A stretch of 64,000 bases of DNA from Chlorokybus atmophyticus. Lineage: Eukaryota; Streptophyta; Chlorokybophyceae; Chlorokybales; Chlorokybaceae. This document shows, piece after piece, positions 43,774-55,059 of this stretch (positions within the stretch are counted from its first letter, which is position 1; each line of letters opens with the position of its first letter). The translations under genes and the position numbers were made by a program. Where the stretch lies: contig RHPI01002069.1 of the NCBI GenBank assembly GCA_009103225.1, positions 2,070,196 to 2,134,195 on the forward strand. Direction: 5' to 3'. The notes beneath the pieces are model-generated. The model was not told the DNA's origin. It ran no database searches and worked only from the letters and a program-made list of their open reading frames with translations.

Positions 43774-44668
43774 GTGGTGTCAGGTGCTGGTTGCATCCAC
43801 AGTCTATCGCCCATGATGTGGTAGACATCTCCCTTGTTGCAGTGAAGGCAACGTTCTTCTCCTTGCGTTGGTCGTTGCCATTGCTGGTGGTGCTAGTGCT
43901 CGCTCCTTGCTCTCGTAAGCGCTTGCGACAGTCTTTCAAGATGTGACCCTTGAAGCCACAGTAGTTGCACGTGAGGTTCTTATGCCTGTTGAGGTTGCCA
44001 CCTCTGCCTTTGTTCTTCTCTTCATGGTTGTAGGGTTTCTTCTTGTTCGTGTAGAAGGCGACAGCGTCGGCGTGCTCGTCCTTCTTCACCACACGTTGCT
44101 CCACAGTCAGTAACTTGGGCAACACATCGTCCAGGGTTAGCTCCGATGACAATGTCTCTAGCAGAGTGGTGACGACTTCATATTCTGCTGGTAGTCCTGC
44201 CATGATAGCCAGTACGACCTCCGTCTCTCCCATCTGATGGCCGACGTTGTTGAGGTCCGCCCACAGCTCTCTTGCACGCGCCACATACTTGGTGATGGGC
44301 TCGCCACCCTCCTTCTTGAGCGCACTCAGCTGCTTGCGAAGCGTAAGCTTTCTGGCGTTGTTCTTGGCCTGGAACACGGATGCAAGCTTCTCCCAAGCCT
44401 GCCTCCCATCTTCACATGCGGTGAGCATGGGAAAGTGATGCGGTTTGCAATTCAACACAAGCAAAGCGTGTGCTTCTGCTGAACGCTCAGACCACACAGT
44501 ATTCTCCCCTGGTATTGGTGGTGGTGCCTTCGGATCCACGTACTTCCACATCTTCTTGTGGATGAGAAGCACCTTCATCTCCACACACCATGTGCTGTAG
44601 TTGTTGATGTCCATCTTTGCCGCGCCTGCTCCTCTCTGGCAGTTGGCACCCAAGACTCTGCTACTCAC
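43682..44668 (-). pseudogene. Copia element 2 Gag and protease start
   Basis: ORF with KMDINNYSTWCVEMKVLLIH, the knuckle CNYCGFKGHILKDC, and a protease site changed to WAIDCGCNQHLTP (element 1 has VVDSGCDRHLTP, so the catalytic DSG has become DCG). A frameshift near 43780 follows. Confidence 0.88.
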
Positions 44669-44740
44669 AAGCTACCGTGGTGTAGTACTACAAATGTCTG
44701 CTTCTATCACACCCTTGACACGTGGTGTGGGCCCATAACC

Positions 44741-45200
44741 TATTGAAGAAGCTAGCAACACATGTAGCTAAGGCTGATGCTGGACATGCACACACACAAC
44801 TCTACAGCCGCGAGAGCATACACAAGAGCAACACTTTCACTTGATTACAACTCAAGCATGGGCTTTTACACCCGCTGCAGATACACCTGTCTACTCTAGA
44901 AGCAACTGTGTACGCTACACGTCACTTATCACCATGAACTTAAGTGCATGACGTAGCTAACTTCACGACCTTTTTAACAAGCTAAGCCACGCGCCAATCG
45001 GTGCAGTAACCACTGAGTTATGAGTGTTCTTCTACGTGCCTGGAAGTCGCGCCTGGAACCTTCTCTTCGATTGGAGTCTCCGCCTAGAACCTTCTTGAAT
45101 GGAGTCCGCGCCTGGAACCTTCTGGCGGCCAAACCTTCGGAGTTGACGCCTATGCCTATATGAAGGGCAAGGCTGACCGGATATAGAAATATCCTCAACA
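44741..45200 (-). repeat. 5' LTR of copia element 2
   Basis: Starts TATTGAAGAAGCTAGC (first bases mutated from TGTTGA), ends ATCCTCAACA. The initiator-tRNA type primer site GGTTATGGGCCCACACC adjoins it at 44724-44740 (minus strand). Confidence 0.93.
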
Positions 45201-45205
45201 CTGAT

Positions 45206-46309
45206 GTCATGATCCTCATGGTTTTTAGGCTTGCGCAGGTCAGCCGTCACGTAATTCTGATACGGCAGCACACTCGCATGTGCATATGTGACATGGCTCT
45301 GATGGTTGAAGCACATGCACCGCACACCGTGAATTCACCTTAAGCTGAGAGAAAGCAATTGTGGTCCGGAGGTAGCTGGCCACATGCATACCGGTCTCCC
45401 ACTGGAGCTCTTCCGTCAGGAAAGGTGCATTTCAGATTCACTTGATGATCCGCCTTTTGTCGGAGGCCGACAGGCCTTGGCCGTTGTTGCACTGCACGAA
45501 TGCCACTACAAGAGCATGCTCCGAGCCATACCACCTGGATTCCGACGCGTGCGAAGGGACGCCTCCACTTTCATGTTGGCGTGCCACAGGTTTCTCAGGC
45601 ACACGCACACATCGAAAGCCCTCGTTCACTTCTGTTGCTGCTGTGCGTGTGTCTCCTGAAGGAATCCTAATGCATCAAGCATATGCGCATCATGGATCAA
45701 ACTTCCCGGTTCAACATGACCCGCATCGTACTATAATGTCCGCTGGCCGACATACAGCTTGGATTGCTTGCACACTCTGCTGCTAACAATGTGCCTGTAG
45801 ACCAAGCTGCGTGTGGCGAAGCGCATGTGGCAATACGGACAAAGAACTTACATATCTCACTACTGACGACACAGGTGTTGCCAATGTAACCTGTTTCATA
45901 TCCAGCAACACGCACGCCCGCCGCCGCCGCCGCCACCGCCACCGCCACCGCTACCCTTGCATGCCAGAGGCGAGAAACTTGGCCACCATTCACTGGCTCC
46001 GTTGTACCATTATTATGGTACGACCGAGTTATTGCACATCCAGGTTGAGTCTCTGCACATATATTCCAATTGAACCGTTTCAATGGTACAAAGATGCCTT
46101 TGCCAAAAGGTACCATTTGAAATGGTTCCTTTGTACAGTGGCAATGGCAGTTCGTACCATTGACAACTGCTGTGCTTGCGCATGAAAACACCATTGATAG
46201 CTCGCCAAGCTATGCCCTGACAAGGGCGTGATGCTGAGGGTATGTGGCGTTTAGTGGATCGTTGGCGGCGCTGCCATGGGCGTAGTGGGCGTAGTGGTCG
46301 AGGTCCGGG
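45206..46309. other. Copy A segment with motif cluster, coding content unclear
   Basis: Matches copy B at about 58020-59180. Minus-strand stretches such as CMCFNHQSHVTYAHASVLPY are kept in both copies and may be the N-terminal part of the transposase gene. It also holds a CCG/CCA triplet run at about 45918-45952 and a cluster of GGTACC/GTACCAT motifs at 46010-46170. Confidence 0.45.
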
Positions 46310-47165
46310 ATGACTTCCATGTGTGCACAGGGCGGGCAGGATGCCGGAGGGGTGTCTTTGGTGTCAAACCCCACTTTGCCTACCAAGGGCACAGCCAATG
46401 ACAACAGTGACTCGGGCAATATCTTACAGGGCTCCCCCTCCGAGTGGGCAAAGGCACACCACAATACTTCCTCTAAGAACATCCAACCCACCAGCAGCTG
46501 CGACCACGGCGACATGATTGAAGGGACCAAACAAGACTGGCGTAACCAAGGTGGGTTACGATGCATTGTCAATGCCACATGCTATGGTTCTTTTATCTTG
46601 CACATGCACAGCCTCAAGTATCTTGCACATGACATACACTATCAATACCATATGCACACCTTCATGCACAGCCTCCAGTATCATGCACATGAACAGCATG
46701 ATCAATCTCGCAAATGCACAGCCTATTTCTACTTGCGGGAGCTTACAAGTCGCAAAAGAGAAGCTGCTGAGTACCACGAACGGGTAATCTATGACCTAGT
46801 TTAATGATTCCAGCGGCAATTAAGCAGTATGCTTGCAGATTGCCATGTTGGTTAGAGTGAACCGAGAGCAGCGCGGCAGGCTGACTGTCTGCCTGGCGGA
46901 GTGCAACAAAGCGGAAGACGAGGTAAGCATGTGTATGCTGATGGGCTAGTCCTCTGGCAGCACGCCACTCTTACAGCATTACCAAATGCAGGTGGTCACT
47001 CTTAAAGCGACCATCAAGCGCATGCGCGTGCACGGCGAGGCGCTGACATTCAAGCTGAAGGACGAAGTAGCCGCTGTAGTGTCAGCGAGCGGGGCAGCGG
47101 ATGAAGATGACTCCGATGTTGAAGCAGAAGACATGTCGGAGGAGGAACAGGAGGAGAGGGTTTGA
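46310..47165 (+). CDS. Acidic coiled-coil protein of the DNA element, copy A
   Basis: Four exons by GT-AG sites and phase: 46310-46550, 46722-46783, 46839-46922, 46992-47165 (186 aa). Exon 1 is polar (PTSSCDHGDMIEGTKQDW). The middle is helical and charged (LRELTSRKREAAEYHERIAM, then LVRVNREQRGRLTVCLAECN), likely a coiled coil, and the tail is acidic (DEDDSDVEAEDMSEEEQEE). All splice sites and phases are shared with copy B. One extra T near the end truncates the last five residues compared with copy B. Family not recognised; it could be a transposase partner or chromatin-binding accessory protein. The first Met is tentative. Confidence 0.65.
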
Positions 47166-47730
47166 GGAGGAGTTCTGAGGCAGGCACCACGGGTTGACAA
47201 GCTGCGCTGAGTGCGACAGCTAGACTCAATGTTATAGGGTAGTTTCATGCGCAAGTCGGTTGCTCAGTTGCAAGTGGACATACTCTTACCACTGCCGGTA
47301 CATTGTATATTGTGGGCTTATAGGTGCAAGACCAAACAATCAGTCCAAGATTTGTACAAGCTGCATGGCATGTTATTGTTGGCTTACGGCAAGAATTGCC
47401 AACTTTTGTCAAACGGCAAGGGTCACATATTAACAGCAGTGTAACGGCAAAGAAACTGCCGGCTATTGCTGTCAGCTGTCCATAATTACCGGCTGACGGC
47501 CGTCTGTGCACATCGACCAAAGGGTAACTGGTTGACAACTCTTGGCCGGTTAGTGCCATTGACAACCACTTTCGGCCCGCGGCCGTCTGCGTCAGTCCAC
47601 TCAAGCCAACGGCAAACCCAACCGTCCAAAAGAAACATTTCAGGCAGCGGCAGGCAGGCTCAGGCAGGCCCAGGCACCAGTCAGCTCTTTGTCCTTAGCC
47701 AGTCACCGTGTAATTTGCGACGATGCTGCA
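47166..47730. repeat. Terminal region of DNA element copy A
   Basis: Shared, inverted, with 56541-57031. Rich in GCCGGTTAGTGCC/TTGCCGTTGGC-type short inverted motifs and a GGCAGGCAGGCTCAGGCAGG run. Homology stops just after CAGTCACCGTGTAA. Confidence 0.6.
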
Positions 47731-49651
47731 AATCATACACCTGGAGCATTCATGCACCCTATCTTAATAACCGCTATTATAATGCGTTGTTGTTGATACG
47801 CGACATGCACATTCAATTTACTCATATCGATAATTACAATTGAAGCAATATTAAAAAACAATAATAATAATAATAAGGATGCAACAGTCATTATGCGATT
47901 TCGTAAGGTCCATTAACACACTCACAAATGATGTCTGGAAAATGTCATGTATCAGTGTCATGCACAAGATGTCACTTTAAACATTATTAATACATTAATA
48001 CATTATTAATACATTATGAATACCTGTTATGACATGCATTTTGGGGTGTCCTACAACTATCGAGGCATCATTGTTACAAATCTCTATGGAAGAATTCAAG
48101 TAGCAAGGTGTGTGATATGCATGATATAAACATTGTGATTTAAATGATTCTTTTAAAGTTTGCATTGCAAACTTTGTTTCGATTTTAGTATATATGTGTT
48201 CACCTTTTATGTTTGCGGATATATCATCTCGGTATTGCAATAAACAATGAGCATACTTATTTCTATGTGGTCAAACATAAGCGTAACATAGTTAATGACA
48301 TAATTGACATTGAAAAACATCGATAATGTACGAGCTGTGCATAAACCAGCTTTGACGCGCTGTCACATTCAAAGGACTAGCTTACGTCACTCTCAGTCCC
48401 TTACGTATGTGGTAAGGAGGAAGGATTAAATGAGGATTTTATATAGTCATGGTGTATGTAGCACCTGGCATGTGCTTATGAAGTGAGTTCTTATGCACTT
48501 AATGTATAAGGACTTAACTGCTACATATATGGCACTGGTACATATGGCACTGTCTACCAGCAAGTACACTACTGGTCAGAGTCGAGCGCAGAGTTGCTAA
48601 GGCACCAAGTGTGTTGCCTTTGTTGATGTGTCCGAGGGTGGACAAAGTCAGCCTGTGCTGGCAGGTCAGCGCATAGATGGCGAGGCCTTGTTGGCCTTGA
48701 CATGTGTGTCAATACGAAGAGCAGCGGATAGTATAAAGGCACGGCTACCACCTTGGTGGTAAGGAGTTACTGGCCTTGCATAGACTACTTGTGCGTGAGG
48801 TGCCTAATAAAGCTGTTGAAGAATGCTCGCCCCATCTACTCCCTTATGGGTTGTTGTTGCAAAATGTGTTGTAAGGTTTAATTACTTGTGCAGAAGTTTG
48901 TGACCCTATGAGCAGGTAAGTTGACAGGTCAACGTGACACGCTCAAATCAATCATATATAACATTTTTATGTGTTTGTGTAATTGTTTTGCAGCATATTG
49001 GTGCAGCATGTACAAGAGCTACACTGTGTAATATCCAAACCATGCATGCCGCACATCATGCGTGTTGAATGAGGTTGAAAGTGCTCATGAAGTTGATTGC
49101 GTACAGTCAATTGCATATGCTTATGCTGTCATTGCATGTTGAATGTTGTTCTGTGTGAGCGCTATGTTGGGCACCTCGATCTTGTAATGCTTTTAAAGCA
49201 GATTACGCACAGTGTGCACAGCGAGTTCCCATGTGCATATAGCATGATAAAGTGATGCGCATGATATGTGTATATAATCTAAAAGCTGCCACAATAATAT
49301 GGCTATGGTGGTTGTATCAATTTAATTGAAGGTTCAATTAATATGATACAATTAAGCTATGCTATGAAGGGGGTTACGTAAGCGTCATTTGGAGCCACTT
49401 TTTCAACAAAAAAGCGAAAAAGAGCCAGATTGGAGCCACCAATCGTTAAGCTGATTGGGCTTGGCCGTGCAGATTTCTCATGAGAGAGCTTGCATCACGC
49501 TTCCCGCCGTGAGCAATGCGTGACGCACCGTTACGGTACGCCGTCACCGTCATCGCCGCCGCCGCCACCGTCGCCAACGACGACGACGACGACACCAACG
49601 GCGGCAAGGAACAAGCGACTGCCAAGTCGGATCGGATCAGTCCGGTAGCCG
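47731..49651. other. AT-rich gene-free interval with a dispersed repeat
   Basis: Includes an (AAT)n run at about 47858-47875, ATTAATAC repeats at about 47985-48010 and, at about 48300-48900, the partner of the repeat at 14549-15400, ending in a CCTAATAAAGC stretch. No gene seen. Confidence 0.5.
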
Positions 49652-50609
49652 ATGGCCTCCAAGGCCAAGCCGGTGAGAAAGCAGCGACTGTGGTGTTGCT
49701 GTCGTCGCTGGTGGTAGTGGTGGTGGTGCTGTTTCTGTTGATATCGTCTGTCGTAGTTGTCATAGTCGTTCTTCATAGGCGGTCTTGGCTGCATGCTTGC
49801 ATGACTTCAGTGCACAATGCATGCTGCTCCGAAGTATTGTGCCTGCTTGTGTTGGTGTTTGCCGCATACACACAGCACTCGGTATGCGATTAACGCTACA
49901 ACATCAGCTTGTACACATTATGAGTCACGCATACTAGCATACACGCACACATATGCGAATAGAACCTCACTCTGCGCGGCTGCAGGCTGCCACAAAGACT
50001 GCAGCAGACTCCAAAGCAGATGCAGCGAAGCAGTTAGCTGCTGCCGCCGTGCGGTCGCAGGTAAGCATTGCTCTGTACATTATGCCGTGTGTTGCTGTTT
50101 GCTTGTGTTCTTCTGCACTTCTGCAGCAACACATGTGTATGCACAACTAGCGGTTGTGCAAGTGTGCCTTTATGTTCACAAGGCACACTTGCACGCCTGC
50201 TATCTGTGTAACCTACCTTTCGCAGAGCGCTTTGATCAAGGAACTCGAAGTAATCCTTTTAATTTTAACTTTGATCTTGACACCCGATGTGTCGCGTATC
50301 GTGGTGCACATGTATCAGCCGGTCGTGCCCCCACCTGTTTTGGGGGTTGAACAACATGCACGCATGTGTAATGCTCGTTCAGACTTGTTAAGGTCATGCA
50401 CACAGGGCAAGGGTGGAAATCTTCCCGAAGTCCTGAGCGTGTTCGAGTTTGGCATCGGCAGCGACGCGGTGAGCGGCGTGAACTTGGGTGGTTACTGCCC
50501 CGTGCCGAGGGCCGGCGCAGGCGAAGACGCCGCGGAGCCCTGCCAGTGGTCGCTACTGCCGCCCGCTCCCGCTGGAGACGATGCCCCGCACTTCCGCATC
50601 GTGTTCTAG
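49652..50609 (+). CDS. Small orphan protein, Lys/Ala-rich N terminus
   Basis: Four exons in phase: 49652-49672, 49986-50060, 50226-50249, 50406-50609 (107 aa). The N terminus is MASKAKPAATKTAADSKADA, then helical Ala/Gln/Lys (AKQLAAAAVRSQSALIKELE), followed by a compact C-terminal part with VLSVFEFGIGSDAV, NLGGYCPVPRA and the end PCQWSLLPPAP ... HFRIVF. I do not recognise a family. Clean splice sites, two exons of under 25 nt, and a good codon flow support it. Its place between two element copies, in the host segment with the SRS gene, suggests a host gene. Confidence 0.55.
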
Positions 50610-51474
50610 ACAGACAGGGAGAAGCATGGAAGCAGCAGCATGGAATTGAGTGTAGGTGTGATTGGGATTGTGCGCTGAGAAAAAGAAAGCAGAAGCTGGT
50701 CAACTGTGCGTCTGGCTTTGGCTGATGCGTGTTGTTGACTTGCAGTTATGTTTACATCTGCAAATGCTTTCGCTTTGGCTGCGTGGTGTAATCAAGCCGT
50801 TATTTTGCTGCGCATTGGAACTTTGCGTGCATGGCAGCAAGGATGAACATGTGTAAACTATGCAACTTTTGGACAAGCTTCGCAACAAGATGCCTAATGA
50901 GGCGTGTGAGGTTTAGGCATGGTCAGGCGGTTGCTGGACTTTTGGATGCCATGTAATCTTAATGGACGAGTAAATGAGGGTTTGCAAATCAAGCAATGAC
51001 ACCAAGATGTGCACGATCTGGACAAGTTTGTGCATATGACACCAGCTGTGTGCACACAGGTGGCAACGCAAAGACGCAATGACAATGACAATGACAATGA
51101 CACACGCCATAGCACATGCTGTGGCAAGCTGCTTCCAATGGCACCACCATCATGTGCACCGCACACCACAATGCATGGTGTGCGCGTCCACGAAATCAAT
51201 ATGCTTTTATTATTTTGACTCAAGGGCAGCACATGCAGTGGCATGCGCAGTTCTCAACTACGCAGCTGACTGGCGCTAACAACTCAGGACACACACCGCA
51301 CTTGGCATCGTCGCACATGGCTGGCGTGGTGCCACCCTCTCAGTACCTGTGTCGTGTAGTGTATAGCGTATGGTAATATGTCTAGTGCAGGGGGCTGAGA
51401 GCAATGCGCCTCGCATGGTAGGTTGTAGGCAAAAACGAATAATACTACTAGTGCAGACTGCCAGTGTGTGCTTG
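50610..51474. other. Convergent intergenic interval
   Basis: Between the orphan gene (plus) and the SRS gene (minus); presumed untranslated ends. Contains a short (GACAAT)n run at about 51078-51100. No gene seen. Confidence 0.5.
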
Positions 51475-53786
51475 CTACAGAGCCACGGCAGTGGTGTTGC
51501 TGGTGTTTGCCGTGGCTGCAAGATGCTCGTGAAAAGCCAAGGCAGCTTCCGCATCGAGCTGCGATGAAGTGGTAGCTGCTGAGGACATGGCGCCCTGCAG
51601 CTGGCTTTGATGGGGTGTGACCGAAGCTGCTCGGTTGAGGAACGCGTGATGCAACGGGTGCTGCCCATGGTACTGCAATAGGTCCGGGACAGGCTGGATG
51701 TGATCATGCCACTGCGTGTGTTGCTGATCGTGGTCGTGCGTAAAGTGTGTTGGCGTAGGGATGTAGTTTTGCCGCAATCCTGCCATCGGGCCAGCTCGCG
51801 AGGACAGCAAAGACTGTGTGGGTGCCACTCCTGCTGCTGCAACGGCTGCTGCATGGTCCTGAGTTGCTAGCGAGTTGGCAGATCGCAGCATCTGCAACGC
51901 ATGCATGCGCAAGTCTGTATGCTGACTGTGCATGCCTGGGTCATGCTGCCGCAGCATGGCTGCGGGTGCCGCCAAAGCTATGTCTGTCAAACCTGGCTGC
52001 ATGCAATCTGTGAGCTGCGGGAACACAATACAGGGAGAAGTCAGTCGCATATTGCATGCAGAAGAGGCTGATGGGTATTCAAACCAACGAGCGGTTACCT
52101 GCAACGTGGTGCTTGTTGTAGCATTGATGTTCTGCCATTGCAATCGTGAGGCAGACATCCCAGGGATGGATTGCATGCGCCGCAGGTCAGTGGTATGTGA
52201 CCTTATATGGTCATCAGGCGAGCGAAGCTCGCTGACTAGCGTTGGGGAGTTGGAACCAGAAACCGAAGGATGTTTGTGTTGCTGGTGGTGATGGTGGTGA
52301 TGGTGCAAACCTAGTGCAGGTGCTGGGACGCGCAGATCAAGCTGCGTGACCGGTGCTGTCTCCTTCACTAAGGTCAGCTCACTAACGCCGCTCTTCTCCA
52401 GCCTCATGTTGTAGAGTATGCCTTTGAACGTCTCGCCTTGCACCTTAACAACAGCGTGGTAACCGAAATCGTATGGGCCCTCACCATTTACCTTGATCTC
52501 CAACAACTTCTGCAATGCCTCCATTGAGATCTGGGAAGCAGGCGGCAGCGCGATGCCTGCAATTCCACAGGTCAAATTACAACCGCATACTACCCCCACG
52601 TGGTCAATGGCGTGACAGCCTTATACCGCTTGTTCCGGACCACATACACACTGACCAAGCATGCTCAGTCTATCACAGTAATCTGCTGAAATGCGTGTGG
52701 CTGGTTACACGATGCAAGTACCTGCGACATCTGAGGTGCGTGCAATCAACTCAACGACAGGTTTTTCTTGGGATGCTGGCGTCCGCCTCCCTCCTCCTCC
52801 TCCCTTTGTCCTCGCTACTTTGGCTGGCGGCTCGCCTCCAGAGCTCTCACTGAGCATGGCCGCAGCCGCCTGCCGCTCTCGCCGCTTTGCAGCAGGTACC
52901 CATGTGCTCTTTATATGCGACTCGCATGTGTAGCCGCGGCTATTGCAACATGTACGGCATCGATGATACGAACAATCCTTCTTTGCCTGCACATATGCAC
53001 GGTGAGCAAGCTTGCGACTATTACCCATCAAACATGCACGCAAACCAGCAAACGGACATCAATCTTATAGTAACATCGATAACAGGAAGCATACTTGCTG
53101 CCTCATGCTGATTGGAGCATGATGTACTGGTTGTCTACAAGGACGTACATCTTATCGTGCAACTGCCCAGACTGCGTGCTGCGATAAGGAGCAGCGGGAA
53201 CTTGAGCTAACGCACGAAAGAAACAGTCGACACAGCCAAACACGCGAAAGACTTAGCCTAGCCACCAGCACTACCATTTCCCCTGGCAGGCTCGCGCAGC
53301 TGCTACCAAGTCTCAGCGCTTGTTCAAGCTGCACTGTATGGTTGTTGTGCATTATAACGCCCCAAGTACTGGTGACACTACGTGGCCCTGTACCAGGCCA
53401 TTGCTTGCACACAACCGGCCAGAATGGAGGGGCAGGACATGCAATTCCATGCTGCCCTGTTCGTGGCGCCAGCGACGGCGTGCTACTTACGGCAATGGTA
53501 CTCAGCCTGCGATTGGCCACGCCCTATGGCCAAGGCAAGCCGTAGGAGCTAGCGACGCAAAAGCAATGTAGTAGCAGGAAAACCGTAGTTGAGCATCCTA
53601 GAGTGTACAAGCTGCTATCCTGCTGCCCACCTGATTGCCACACTCCTGGCACGTACTGGTGCCGCCCTCCCGGCCTCGCCCGCTCTCAGCGCTGCCGGGC
53701 GGCGCTCCGCTGTGCAAGGGGCCGGTCGGCCCTGACGACGGCGCCGCCGACTTAGCCGACGGCAGGTCGCCGCCTTCCATGCGCAC
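51475..53786 (-). CDS. SHI/STYLISH-related (SRS) zinc finger transcription factor
   Basis: Nuclear DNA-binding activator; in land plants the family controls auxin synthesis and organ development. Exons in phase: 53631-53786, 52722-52986, 52099-52556, 51475-52014 (472 aa). The RING-like finger spans the first intron: CQECGNQ, then [39 protein letters not shown], with the full Cys/His set. A nuclear-type basic KRRER follows. Exon 3 carries the IGGH-like domain ([20 protein letters not shown]), in which the usual IGGH tetrapeptide is replaced by VQGE. The rest is His/Gln/Ala-rich low complexity. The start is the first Met of the open frame; a longer N terminus is possible. Confidence 0.9.
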
Positions 53787-54890
53787 GTTGCCGGCCGGCG
53801 GCGGCGGCAGCAGCAGCCAAAAGCGCTGTCAGGAGAGCGGCCCCATGCCGTTGCGGCTCACTCAGCCGGGCCGGTCCCTCGCCCCCCAGCACGGCCGCCT
53901 CAGCCAGCTCCAGCTCCTCGGCCTCAACCACCCGAATGCCCACCTCGCCGCCCGCACCGCCCGCACCACCACCACCACCGCCGCCGCCCGTGACCTCGCC
54001 CCCGCCGCCCCGTGGCCCGCCGCCCGCTTCCCGCCCAGCCGCTGCGCGTCGCTACTACTCACTCTCTGTGTCTCACTTCACAGTATGTGGACTTTGCCAC
54101 CAGGTCCCCTACTACATGCACACTGTAACTTACCGTAGGTACCTAGGGATCTATCATGTGAACCTTTGTTCCACTGTGTGTGTGCCCGTCCTGCTAGCGC
54201 TCTGCTGTCTGTGTCCTTTTTCCACCTCTTCATTAGTGTTGAGGGTCCTTATTGAGCGCCGTCGTGTACGCCGTGTAGTGCACTGCATCAATGGTGCCTT
54301 TGGCTGTCGCCCATGATAAGGGACTATCACGCCGCACAGCGGACATTGAAGGGCACACGCGTGGTGCGTGTGCGACACACCATGCGTGGATGCCGCGCCG
54401 ACTTTTGTCATGGACGCATGTCGTAAGTTTGCTTGCCACTGTGCATGCCGCGGCGCGCATATTGGTATGCAGAGGACTTTTCCGACGATTGCTTCGGTCA
54501 TGCATTACCCTTATTAACAATGCAGTGTTTAACACTGCAGAATTTGCAGCAAACAGCACAAATGGCTTGCAAGTCGCATCTGAGTAGATGCCGGCAGTGC
54601 ATTGTGTGGTGTTGCTGCAAAAAACGTAGGTACACGCGGGCTTCTCCGTACAACATTCCTCTGCACGCGCAAAACTCGTCAAGTAACCAGAAGTGAGTTC
54701 CATTGTCAGTCGGCGTTTGTCGTCCACAATATAGCACCGACGACGTGTTGACAGCATGTCGATGGCGGCTGCGGCAAATAGGCAGCAGATAGATAGAATG
54801 GCTGCTTGTCATCCACTGCCGGGAATTGCCGGTAGTGTCGGCGGGACTGCAGGGTGGTTGCTGAACGGAGCGTTTAACCCAAGCACTTAA
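53787..54890. other. GC-rich upstream region of the SRS gene and gene-free interval
   Basis: 53787-54060 is very GC-rich with GCC/CCG triplets, probably leader and promoter of the SRS gene. The rest has only weak ORFs. Confidence 0.45.
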
Positions 54891-54899
54891 CCTGGTAGA

Positions 54900-55050
54900 G
54901 ATTACCTTATCAATGAAGTTGGAGCAAATTTTGGCAGTCAAGTTGCGACCCTGCCAAGGGAACAAATATCCCATGCCGTCAACAAGGACAAACCAATCAC
55001 TGCGCATGATGCATGGCTCCAAGCGGCGGCTACAGTTATCGACAAAGACG
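54900..55050 (+). other. Short coding-looking stretch
   Basis: Reads YLINEVGANFGSQVATLPRE, then HAVNKDKPITAHDAWLQAAT and a stop at about 55050. No start, no known domain; could be an exon or old element piece. Confidence 0.2.
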
Positions 55051-55059
55051 CCAGTGCGT

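Larger units (their letters stand above)
40262..45200 (-). mobile_element. Ty1/copia retrotransposon, older and decayed (element 2)
   Basis: 4939 bp, minus orientation, same family as element 1 in its coding part but with different LTR sequence. LTRs are 457 bp (left) and 460 bp (right), with about 16 substitutions and one 3-bp indel by hand alignment, so older than element 1. It sits in the transposase region of DNA element copy A. Confidence 0.94.
35185..47730. mobile_element. Large Plavaka-like DNA element, copy A (minimum extent)
   Basis: This span is matched, inverted, by 56541-64000, which fixes a sharp right end near 47730 (shared CAGTCACCGTGTAA, then unrelated flanks). The left limit is set only by the window end of copy B; motif clusters at 31870-32050 suggest the element reaches further left and includes the OTU gene. 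Contents: Cys-rich/Tudor/methyltransferase gene (plus), transposase (minus), acidic coiled-coil gene (plus), copia element 2 inside. A long C run at about 35177 starts the shared part. Confidence 0.75.

Noticed and set aside
53752-54062. Ala/Arg-rich minus-strand ORFs upstream of the SRS first exon
   Set aside because: GC-rich leader sequence open in several frames; no continuity with the zinc finger exon shown.
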